Part shown: positions 1 to 5,264 of the stretch, one piece after another
Position numbering within the stretch: position 1 is the first letter of the stretch
How the letters are laid out: each line of letters starts with the position of its first letter
NCBI GenBank assembly: GCA_018665005.1
Contig: JABJEE010000047.1
Span: 1 to 5,264 of the forward strand
Length of the DNA: 5,264 nucleotides
Source of the DNA: Flavobacteriales bacterium
GTDB lineage: Bacteria; Bacteroidota; Bacteroidia; Flavobacteriales_D; Crocinitomicaceae
Direction of reading: 5' to 3'
The notes under the pieces: model-generated
Database searches by the model: none
What the model saw: only the letters and a program-made list of their open reading frames with translations
Told to the model about the DNA's origin: nothing
Program-made: the position numbers and the translations under genes

Positions 1-19
1 ACACAAAAAACCTAATTAG

Positions 20-163
20 TCCCGGACATCTAATGGTTCTTATATATCAATTTCAATAAATCAAGAATTAAAAAAAGATTTTTGCTTTGTGCGAATCAAT
101 GGTTGTCTTCCGAAAACAGGTTCAATTGAAGAGCTTATTTCCGTTGTAAAGGATGAAGTTTAG
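20..163 (+). CDS. 3' end of a convergent gene, possibly a response-regulator receiver domain (partial, maybe disrupted)
   Basis: This frame (codons in register with the TAG at 161-163) is open for 47 codons after an in-frame TAG at 17-19 and contains no ATG, so it can only be the tail of a longer gene. Its last residues, RINGCLPKTGSIEELISVV, resemble the beta5-alpha5 end of a REC domain (the usual pattern is aGAdgyLpKt-s-eeLi), with LPK supplying the conserved lysine. The stretch SYISISI about 20 residues earlier fits beta4 with its conserved Ser/Thr. The protein would end directly after REC, as in single-domain regulators. The in-frame stop at 17-19 is odd: the frame at position 3 reads TKNLIS just before it, so one base missing around the CCC at 21-23 would restore a continuous protein. 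A true pseudogene, a sequence error or a different family are all possible. The REC assignment is an inference from a short segment. Confidence 0.35.
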   Translation, partial: SRTSNGSYISISINQELKKDFCFVRINGCLPKTGSIEELISVVKDEV

Positions 164-1107
164 TTTTTCCTTGCGATTGCTTTTTCGACTGCTTCTACAA
201 TATTGGCACTTCCCAACCCGTACTTATCCAAAAGGTCCATTGGTTTCCCGCTTTCCCCAAAAGAGTCATCTACTGCAACAAATTCGTGTGGGCAAGGGTG
301 GTTTTTTGATAAAACTTGAGCTACCGCTTCGCCTAAGCCTCCATTCGCCATATGCTCTTCTGCGGTAACGATACATCCTGTTTTCGAAACGGAGTTGAGA
401 ATAGCTGAAATGTCCAAAGGTTTAATCGTATGCATGTTGATCAGCTCAACGGATATTCCTTTTTCAGTCAGCACCTTTACTGCTTCAATGGATTTCCAAA
501 CCATGTGGCCACAAGCAATAATTGTCACGTCAGTTCCTTTGTATACTTCTTGTGCTTTACCAATTTGAAAATCAGCATCTGGCTTAACGAAAATTGGCAT
601 TACAGGACGTCCGAACCTGAGGTAAACAGGGCCATCATGTTTGGCGATTGCCTTAGTTGCCTGTTTAGTTTGATTAAAGTCTGCAGGAACAACAACCGTC
701 ATGTTGGGCAACATTCGCATCATTCCAATATCTTCAAGAATTTGATGTGTTGCACCATCTTCACCAAGAGTTAATCCAGCATGTGATGCACAGATTTTGA
801 CGTTTTTTTTGGAATAAGCGACGGATTGTCTTATTTGATCATAAACACGACCGGTAGAAAAGTTAGCAAAAGTCCCTGTGAAAGGTATTTTTCCTCCAAT
901 GGTCATACCAGCCGCAAGACTGATCATATTGGCCTCAGCAATCCCTACCTGGAAAAAGCGATTAGGAAAAGCATTTTGAAAGGCATTCATTTTTAACGAC
1001 CCCGTTAAGTCGGCACAAAGAGCGACGATATTCTCATCTTCAGCACCTAATTCTGCAAGGCCCTCTCCAAAACCTGACCTCGTGTCCTTATTTCCTAATA
1101 TTTCCAT
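160..1107 (-). CDS. tkt: Transketolase, C-terminal subunit (pyrimidine-binding and C-terminal domains)
   Basis: This is the second half of a split, TPP-dependent transketolase, which moves two-carbon ketol units between sugar phosphates in the non-oxidative pentose phosphate pathway. The 315 residues cover the Pyr domain (about 5-170) and the transketolase C-terminal domain (about 190-310). GIAEANM (55-61) carries E58, the equivalent of the glutamate that activates the TPP aminopyrimidine ring. FTGTFANF (76-83) and GEDGATHQ (115-122) with H121 match the active-site and substrate-binding segments of the family. YLRFGRP (162-168) follows at the end of the Pyr domain. The length is normal for a stand-alone C subunit. 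The ATG at 1107 lies 2 nt after the stop of the VWA gene and is followed at once by the family's N-terminal sequence, so the start is well supported. The N subunit is encoded upstream at 2459-3301; the active site forms only when both halves assemble. Its TAA overlaps the TAG of the convergent frame at 161-163. No terminator hairpin is obvious. Confidence 0.95.
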   Translation of the reverse strand: MEILGNKDTRSGFGEGLAELGAEDENIVALCADLTGSLKMNAFQNAFPNRFFQVGIAEANMISLAAGMTIGGKIPFTGTFANFSTGRVYDQIRQSVAYSKKNVKICASHAGLTLGEDGATHQILEDIGMMRMLPNMTVVVPADFNQTKQATKAIAKHDGPVYLRFGRPVMPIFVKPDADFQIGKAQEVYKGTDVTIIACGHMVWKSIEAVKVLTEKGISVELINMHTIKPLDISAILNSVSKTGCIVTAEEHMANGGLGEAVAQVLSKNHPCPHEFVAVDDSFGESGKPMDLLDKYGLGSANIVEAVEKAIARKN

Positions 1108-1109
1108 AA

Positions 1110-2459
1110 TTAAAGGGTTAAATAGATTGTGTTATTTGATTTAATTGTAAAACTTTTTTCTGTGGTGTAAGAAGAAGAATATTGATTTTTTCCTCTGTAA
1201 ATAATTTTGTACTTACCTGGTTGCAGGTTCCATTTTTGTTTCGTGCTCTTTTTATTAAGATTGCACACCCACTCATAACTTTCGTTTCCTCTCAATACAA
1301 AAATTTGGCCTGTTGCAGGAGTTTTTAATCTTAAGTCCAGTGTGCCTGCGGCAGGTATGTCAATACTTGTCGTTTGTTTGTCTTTTATTTCAATTTCTTT
1401 GTACGTACGCGGAAGTGTGTAAATCTCAAGATTGTATTTTCCAATTAAATACTTTTCGGTACTTTTTAATTGTTGATGATTGATTGTTTTTTGATCGTCT
1501 AGAAGTGAAACACGTGTGGTAAAGTTTACATTGTACGCGCTGTGTTTAGACGTTAAGCTTAAGAATCCCTGAGCGGCCTCTATTTTTATGGTGTTGTGTG
1601 TATGCTCATGCAACTTCACCTTCGTTTTAAATGTTTCAGGAAGCGTTTTGACTAGAATGTCATAGGTCATGAATGGATCCCAAACTAGAGTGTCAGGATT
1701 CTTATACCTGTTTAAGGTATGCGTTAATGTATGAACCAAATTATTCGTTCCAGATTCATAAACAAACATGGTTACGTCTGTTTCTGTTGGCTTGAGGTTT
1801 GCGTCATTGAGATTAATCTGAACGGTTGTGTTTAAAAGAGCTTTGTCAATAATGGTTTTTAATACGGTTTGGAAACTGTTTTTATCTTCTGCCTCGGTAT
1901 ATGCCCCAATACAGTTGAATTGCTCTAAATAGGAAAGATCCATTCCTATTCCTATGACAAAAGGAGTCACTTTTACTTCTTTTTCTTTAAGCTTTGTTGC
2001 AACAGCGCATGGATCATTGTCACATGATTCTAATCCATCTGTAATCAGGATTATAAAGTTCCTGCTCTTTTCGTTTGGAAAGTCTCCAGCGGCAGCCTCA
2101 AGTGATCGAGCGATTGGAGTTGCACCCTTAGCGTTAATCGTTTTAATTTTTTGCCTAATGGCTTCGGTGTTGTTTGAGCCGAAAGGCACCTCTAATTTAG
2201 TATCGTTACAATCTTGATATGTATTGGTTACATTGGATTGGTGCCCATAAACCCTAAGAGCAATTTCTAGATTAGGGATACCGTTTAAGTCTTTTACAGA
2301 TTGATTAAGTATTTCTTTAGCGGACTCCATTCGTGTTTGCTCATCCCATTTTAGATTCATGCTATTGGATGCATCGAGAATAAAAAGTATTCTTGTTTTT
2401 TCTTGGCTGAATGCCATGAAATTTAGAGCAATAAATAAAATTAGAATGGTATTTTTCAC
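1110..2459 (-). CDS. Exported von Willebrand factor A (VWA) domain protein with C-terminal beta-rich modules
   Basis: This is a 449-residue exported protein. Residues 1-18 form a signal peptide (K2, hydrophobic core ILILFIALNF, likely cleavage AFS|QE). The VWA domain spans about 22-207 with a complete metal-ion-dependent adhesion site: D29-x-S31-x-S33 in LDASNSM, T114 in GATPIA, and D141 in LITDGLES. Cysteines C84, C146, C151 and C183, with the motifs RVYGH and SCDNDPCAVA, match the 'Ca-activated chloride channel-like' VWA group (COG2304 type); that group name is historical and does not prove channel activity. Residues about 210-449 look like consecutive beta-sandwich modules (for example GKYNLEIYTLP then TTSIDIPAAGTLDLRL), reminiscent of PEGA or carboxypeptidase-regulatory-like repeats. 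No T9SS C-terminal signal or other membrane segment is visible. The start is GTG; the first downstream ATG (residue 15) would destroy the signal peptide. The GTG shares its G with the TAG of the transketolase N subunit, indicating translational coupling. The biological role is unknown. Confidence 0.9.
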   Translation of the reverse strand: MKNTILILFIALNFMAFSQEKTRILFILDASNSMNLKWDEQTRMESAKEILNQSVKDLNGIPNLEIALRVYGHQSNVTNTYQDCNDTKLEVPFGSNNTEAIRQKIKTINAKGATPIARSLEAAAGDFPNEKSRNFIILITDGLESCDNDPCAVATKLKEKEVKVTPFVIGIGMDLSYLEQFNCIGAYTEAEDKNSFQTVLKTIIDKALLNTTVQINLNDANLKPTETDVTMFVYESGTNNLVHTLTHTLNRYKNPDTLVWDPFMTYDILVKTLPETFKTKVKLHEHTHNTIKIEAAQGFLSLTSKHSAYNVNFTTRVSLLDDQKTINHQQLKSTEKYLIGKYNLEIYTLPRTYKEIEIKDKQTTSIDIPAAGTLDLRLKTPATGQIFVLRGNESYEWVCNLNKKSTKQKWNLQPGKYKIIYRGKNQYSSSYTTEKSFTIKSNNTIYLTL

Positions 2460-3301
2460 TAATAATCTCCCAATGTTTCTGTAAGCTGATTTAATGCGGA
2501 TTCTAGTTGCTCTTCATTAGGAGCGACTCCATGCCACTTGTGTGAACCCATCATGAAGTCTACACCTTGACCCATTTCTGTTTTCATCAGAATCAAAATT
2601 GGCTTTCCTTTGCCTAATTCTGCTTTAACTTTTGTCAATGTTTCTCTTATGTTATCAAAGTCATGACCGTCCATTTCATGAACATCCCATCCAAAAGCTT
2701 GCCATTTTTGTTTTAAGTCACCCAAAGACAATACATCTTCCACGTCTCCATCGATTTGTCTTCCATTATAATCAATGGTTGCAACAATGTTGTCAATCCC
2801 TCGAGAGGCAGCATACATGGCTGCTTCCCATATCTGTCCCTCTTGTAATTCTCCATCTCCGTGGAGACTATACACGATACTTGGATCATTATTTAGTTTT
2901 TTAGTTTCTGCTGTTCCAAGCGCAACCGATAATCCCTGGCCTAATGAACCTGATGCCATTCTGATCCCAGGTAGATTTTTATCTGTTGAAGGGTGCCCCT
3001 GAAGTCTAGATGATATTTTTCTGAAAGTAGAAAGCTCTGAAACAGGGAAATATCCTGACCTCGCCAGAACACTATACCAAACAGGAGAAATATGCCCGTT
3101 TGACAAAAAGAAAACGTCTTCATTTTTAGCATCCATATCAAAAGCTTTTGAATTATGCTTCATGCAGTCAAAATAAAGGAAAGTAAGAAAGTCAGCACAG
3201 CCTAAAGATCCTCCAGGATGACCTGATTTTACTGCCGAAACCATTCTAACGATGTCTCGTCTGACTTGTGTTGAAACCTCTATTAATTCTTGTTTGTTCA
3301 T
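2459..3301 (-). CDS. tkt: Transketolase, N-terminal (thiamine pyrophosphate-binding) subunit
   Basis: This is the first half of the split transketolase (280 residues), which binds the TPP diphosphate and Mg2+. Key residues match the well-studied fused enzymes: H28 in SGHPGGSLG (26-34), H70 in SNGHISP, H103 in QGHPS, the SGSLGQGL loop (117-124), the metal and TPP motif GDGELQEGQ starting at G148 (D149) and closing with N179 in DYNG, and H257 in KWHGVAP near the C terminus. The protein ends after this domain, as stand-alone N subunits do. The ATG at 3301 is preceded on its strand by an A-rich leader (AAAAGAAAAAATT) typical of Bacteroidota and fits the family's N terminus. It is the first gene of the operon; its TAG overlaps the GTG of the VWA gene by one base, and the matching C subunit follows only after that gene. 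Split transketolases with adjacent N and C genes are common in Flavobacteria and archaea, so the split itself is normal and the intervening gene is not. Confidence 0.95.
   Translation of the reverse strand: MNKQELIEVSTQVRRDIVRMVSAVKSGHPGGSLGCADFLTFLYFDCMKHNSKAFDMDAKNEDVFFLSNGHISPVWYSVLARSGYFPVSELSTFRKISSRLQGHPSTDKNLPGIRMASGSLGQGLSVALGTAETKKLNNDPSIVYSLHGDGELQEGQIWEAAMYAASRGIDNIVATIDYNGRQIDGDVEDVLSLGDLKQKWQAFGWDVHEMDGHDFDNIRETLTKVKAELGKGKPILILMKTEMGQGVDFMMGSHKWHGVAPNEEQLESALNQLTETLGDY
2467..2471 (-). promoter_or_regulatory. Shine-Dalgarno-like site for the GTG-started VWA gene
   Basis: On the minus strand GGGAG lies 7 nt before the GTG start of the VWA gene, inside the last codons of the transketolase N subunit. 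It includes the GGAG core of the anti-Shine-Dalgarno complement. Spacing is ideal, and it supports the GTG as the true start. Bacteroidota rarely depend on such sites, so it may be partly coincidental, since GGA GAT are also ordinary codons here. Confidence 0.4.
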
Positions 3302-3481
3302 AATTTTTTCTTTTCATTAGTATTGCTAACTTTACAAAGCTAATTTTAAAAACCATTGGTATATAAAATATCTTTTAACAAATGACGCAACTTTTCAACG
3401 AAAAACAGTGTCAATAGTGAAGAGGTATAGTGGTTTTAAATGAAGTTGTTTAAAAACAAATGCAAATACATAAGTAATCTT
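3302..3481. other. Divergent intergenic region between the transketolase operon and the exported-protein pair
   Basis: These 180 very AT-rich bases must hold the promoters for both directions. A good -7 type box is visible only for the leftward operon. For the rightward pair I find only one-mismatch matches to TAnnTTTG (TATCTTTT at 3369-3376 and TAACTTTA at 3327-3334) without a well-placed TTG, so no promoter is called. No hairpin or riboswitch-like structure is apparent by eye. Confidence 0.6.
3335..3342 (-). promoter_or_regulatory. Candidate Bacteroidetes-type -7 promoter box for the transketolase operon
   Basis: The minus strand reads TAGCTTTG, an exact match to the Bacteroidetes primary sigma factor -7 consensus TAnnTTTG. 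Transcription starting about 7 bases downstream would leave a leader of roughly 25 nt before the ATG at 3301, which is typical. A TTG-type -33 element is not found at the expected 19-21 bp spacing, so the call rests on one box and on its position. Confidence 0.4.
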
Positions 3482-3853
3482 ATGAAAAATATATTGTCAC
3501 TATTCTTTTTTCTCTCTTTCTCTACAATATCTTTTGCCCAAACGAATGATGAATCGTTATTAAATTCATATTCCAAAGAAGAGTTGACTCAACTTAAAAA
3601 TGCTGAGCCTGAAAAATATGAGATTCTGGTTTATGCCCTTGATCATGGAACATATGTTTCAGAATACAATTTAGAGAAGCATGGTCAGCTGAAGTTAAAA
3701 GAACTTCCAAACATCGATAAGATTCCATCTTTTACTGATTTAAATGTGAAAATTGAATCATTCAATCAGTATTTTTATGCTCCAAAGCTGAATAAAATGG
3801 TGGTAGTCAAATCTGAATGGGTACTGAATTTTGAGAAATCTAAGGAGAAATGA
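3482..3853 (+). CDS. Small exported protein of unknown function, coupled to the large surface protein
   Basis: I do not recognise this 123-residue protein. I chose the ATG at 3482 because the next residues form a clean signal peptide: MKN, a hydrophobic core rich in Phe and Leu, then ISFA|Q with cleavage after residue 19. An upstream in-frame ATG at 3440 would add 14 Lys-rich residues in front and is less likely. The mature part of about 104 residues has an acidic, helix-prone beginning (SKEELTQLKNAEPEKYEILVY as a helical stretch, about 31-51), then YALDHGTYVSEY, and a second half with alternating polar and hydrophobic residues (TDLNVKI, QYFYAP, KMVVVKS) suggesting beta strands. It has no cysteines and no further membrane segment, so it should be a soluble periplasmic or envelope protein. 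Its TGA overlaps the ATG of the next gene (ATGA), which suggests translational coupling with the large exported protein. A helper or partner role for that protein is an inference from this coupling only. Confidence 0.75.
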   Translation: MKNILSLFFFLSFSTISFAQTNDESLLNSYSKEELTQLKNAEPEKYEILVYALDHGTYVSEYNLEKHGQLKLKELPNIDKIPSFTDLNVKIESFNQYFYAPKLNKMVVVKSEWVLNFEKSKEK

Positions 3854-5264
3854 GATTAATTAATTTATTCTTCTTCTTAATTGTGTTTGGAACTCTTAGA
3901 GTTGAGGCACAAACAGTAAACATGGGGGATTCTGATTTCCCAGAAAATAGCCCAGCTGATTGTAATGTTTTTGGAACTGCTGGACAAAACTTTGCTGATC
4001 CTGGAGGTGAAGCGGGTGATTACCCGGCAAACTACAATGAAACTATGGTTTTTTGTCCCGACTTGACTACTGGGACTAAAATGTCTATTCAATTTGGTAT
4101 TAATGCAGGGTCTGTTTTTGATGTTGATGGCTCTGATTCTATATACGTTTATGATGGTCCGTCTACGGCATCCCCATTACTCGGTGTTCACAACAGTGTA
4201 ACGGACCCGAATGGTTTTACTTATCAGGCCTCATGGAACAATCCAAGTGGTTGTTTGACTGTTGTATTTATATCAGATGGAGCGAATGAAGGTGCAGGTT
4301 GGTTCGGTAACGTACAATGTGGTAACCAGTATCAACCATTTGAGGCGCATATGCAAGCTTTCGTGAATGGACTGGGTTCTGATGCACTAAATCCGGTAGA
4401 TACAGGTTTTGTAGATGTGTGTTTTGGTGACAGTATTTTGTTTGTTGCAACCCCTATATTTCCTTATTCTCAGCAGTCAACAGGATTTGGATATTCCCAA
4501 GACATCAATTCAGATATTGATTTTCAATGGGACGTTACTGATGGAAATACCTATCCCAATAATGATTCGATATGGATAACCCCACCATCTCAATCTGGTT
4601 TCTTGGTTGACCTTAAAATCACAGATCAATTTCCACAAAATGAACGTGTTAGAAGTAAAATACGAGTTTCTTTGACGCCAAGCTTTATTGGAACAGGTCC
4701 TTTACAAGACTCTGTTTGTTTAGGTGAAAACACGACTCTAATTGGTGGTGTGACACCTCAGGATACAGTAGGTGTTGACATCCCTCCTGGATCGTTTCAA
4801 CTTGGAGGAAACTTTGCTGGATTGACTTATTTACCGGATGGTTCAGGTCAACAATATCAAGCACCCATTACAATTGGCGGTTTCCCCGCAGGAGCTACTA
4901 TTCAGAGTGCACAAGACTTAAATCAGGTTTGTTTAACCATGGAGCATTCTTACGCTGGAGATTTAGAGATTTGGCTGCAGTGCCCTAATGGTACAACGGT
5001 AGCACTTGTTAATTCATATAGTCCTGGAGCGATCCCAGGAGGATCTAGTGGAGGAGGAACATATTTAGGGGATCCTATAGATGATTTTGGAGGTGGAGGG
5101 CCTGGAGAAGGATGGGAATATTGTTTTAGTTCTGTCTTCAATGACATTGGTCCAATGACTCAAAATTGGGGGAATACAGTTCCTGCGCCCAATTTTGGAA
5201 ATAACGGTCCATCCGTGGATCCGAGTAATACATATCAACCCGAAACCTCTTTTGCAGGTTTTGC
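3850..5264 (+). CDS. Large exported CUB / PKD-like / P-domain-like surface protein (3' end outside the window)
   Basis: The frame is open from the ATG at 3850 to the window end: 471 residues and still unfinished. Residues 1-20 are a signal peptide (MRLINLFFFLIVFG, cleavage VEA|Q). Residues about 38-157 form a CUB-type domain: DYPANYNE, C69 in VFCPD, the calcium-site-like stretch DVDGSDSIYVYDGPS (91-105), C135 in SGCLTVVFISDG, and a closing C157. Residues about 185-275 look like a PKD/immunoglobulin-like domain (CFGDSILF, then IDFQWDVTDGN). From about 286 (DSVCLGENTTL) a further module leads into a proprotein-convertase P-domain-like region (about 350 onwards): QVCLTMEHSYAGDLEIWLQC, then the Gly-rich loops GGSSGGGTYLGDPIDDFGGGG and a GWEYCFS segment, an arrangement common in Flavobacterial surface proteins. 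Such proteins usually end in PKD repeats and a T9SS or gliding-motility-associated C-terminal domain, which would lie beyond the window. An adhesive or cell-surface role is likely; the exact ligand cannot be told. It is the second gene after the small exported protein, overlapping it by 4 nt. Confidence 0.9.
   Translation, partial: MRLINLFFFLIVFGTLRVEAQTVNMGDSDFPENSPADCNVFGTAGQNFADPGGEAGDYPANYNETMVFCPDLTTGTKMSIQFGINAGSVFDVDGSDSIYVYDGPSTASPLLGVHNSVTDPNGFTYQASWNNPSGCLTVVFISDGANEGAGWFGNVQCGNQYQPFEAHMQAFVNGLGSDALNPVDTGFVDVCFGDSILFVATPIFPYSQQSTGFGYSQDINSDIDFQWDVTDGNTYPNNDSIWITPPSQSGFLVDLKITDQFPQNERVRSKIRVSLTPSFIGTGPLQDSVCLGENTTLIGGVTPQDTVGVDIPPGSFQLGGNFAGLTYLPDGSGQQYQAPITIGGFPAGATIQSAQDLNQVCLTMEHSYAGDLEIWLQCPNGTTVALVNSYSPGAIPGGSSGGGTYLGDPIDDFGGGGPGEGWEYCFSSVFNDIGPMTQNWGNTVPAPNFGNNGPSVDPSNTYQPETSFAGF

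Noticed and set aside
121..130. Perfect palindrome TTCAATTGAA as an operator or terminator stem.
   Set aside because: It is a single short AT-rich palindrome inside the coding-like tail of the left-edge gene, without a T-run or a second copy.
20..163. Resemblance of SRTSNGSYISIS to the middle of DUF493 (YbeD-like) proteins.
   Set aside because: DUF493 proteins continue with a different pattern after this segment, whereas the following NGCLPKTGSIEELI fits the end of a receiver domain better. The short match is probably chance.
1954..2217. Plus-strand open frame antisense to the VWA gene.
   Set aside because: It lies wholly opposite the VWA domain, whose protein is clearly conserved, and its own translation has no recognisable features.
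3246..3317. A 23-codon open frame on the minus strand starting at an ATG 16 nt before the transketolase N-subunit start and overlapping it out of frame, as a possible leader peptide.
   Set aside because: It is very basic, shows no attenuator features such as repeated amino acids or a hairpin, and most of it is the coding sequence of the real gene in another frame.
3440..3481. Upstream in-frame ATG as the start of the small exported protein.
   Set aside because: It would place 14 residues with many lysines before an otherwise perfect signal peptide; the ATG at 3482 gives a normal length and charge.
3877..4092. Minus-strand open frame opposite the start of the large exported protein.
   Set aside because: It is antisense to the signal peptide and CUB-type domain of the real gene and has no protein-like features of its own.
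5038..5118. G-rich GGAGG-like stretch as a repeat or a G-quadruplex element.
   Set aside because: It is explained by glycine codons in the Gly-rich loops of the P-domain-like region; the repeats are irregular and keep the reading frame.

Overview
The window looks like a chromosomal segment of a Bacteroidota bacterium, most likely of the order Flavobacteriales. The evidence is an AT-rich base composition, short A-rich leaders in place of strong Shine-Dalgarno sites in front of most genes, a transketolase split into two polypeptides, a TAGCTTTG box matching the Bacteroidetes -7 promoter consensus, and a large exported CUB/PKD/P-domain-type protein of the kind usually carried by the type IX secretion (T9SS) or gliding machinery. 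No rRNA, tRNA, CRISPR array, insertion sequence or phage gene is visible.

Layout. Bases 20-163 (+) hold the last codons of a reading frame that resembles the C-terminal end of a response-regulator receiver (REC) domain; its frame is closed by a stop near the window edge, so it may be disrupted. It runs tail-to-tail into a three-gene minus-strand operon, transcribed right to left from about 3335: the transketolase N-terminal (TPP-binding) half (2459-3301), an exported von Willebrand factor A (VWA) protein with a GTG start (1110-2459), and the transketolase C-terminal half (160-1107). The genes are almost contiguous: a 1-nt stop/start overlap at the first junction and a 2-nt gap at the second. 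A divergent intergenic region (3302-3481) separates this operon from a plus-strand pair: a small exported protein of unknown function (3482-3853), overlapping by 4 nt (ATGA) the start of a large exported multidomain protein (3850 to beyond the window end).

How the genes work together. The two transketolase halves together should form the complete pentose phosphate pathway enzyme in the cytoplasm. The VWA protein between them has a signal peptide and so should work in the periplasm or at the cell surface; its place inside the split enzyme's operon is the most unusual thing here, and nothing in the sequence shows a functional link. The plus-strand pair is probably co-translated, which suggests that the small protein and the large surface protein act in the same envelope process. 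I do not see convincing evidence of a wholly new defence or mobile system; the points of interest are operon architecture and the unrecognised small partner gene.
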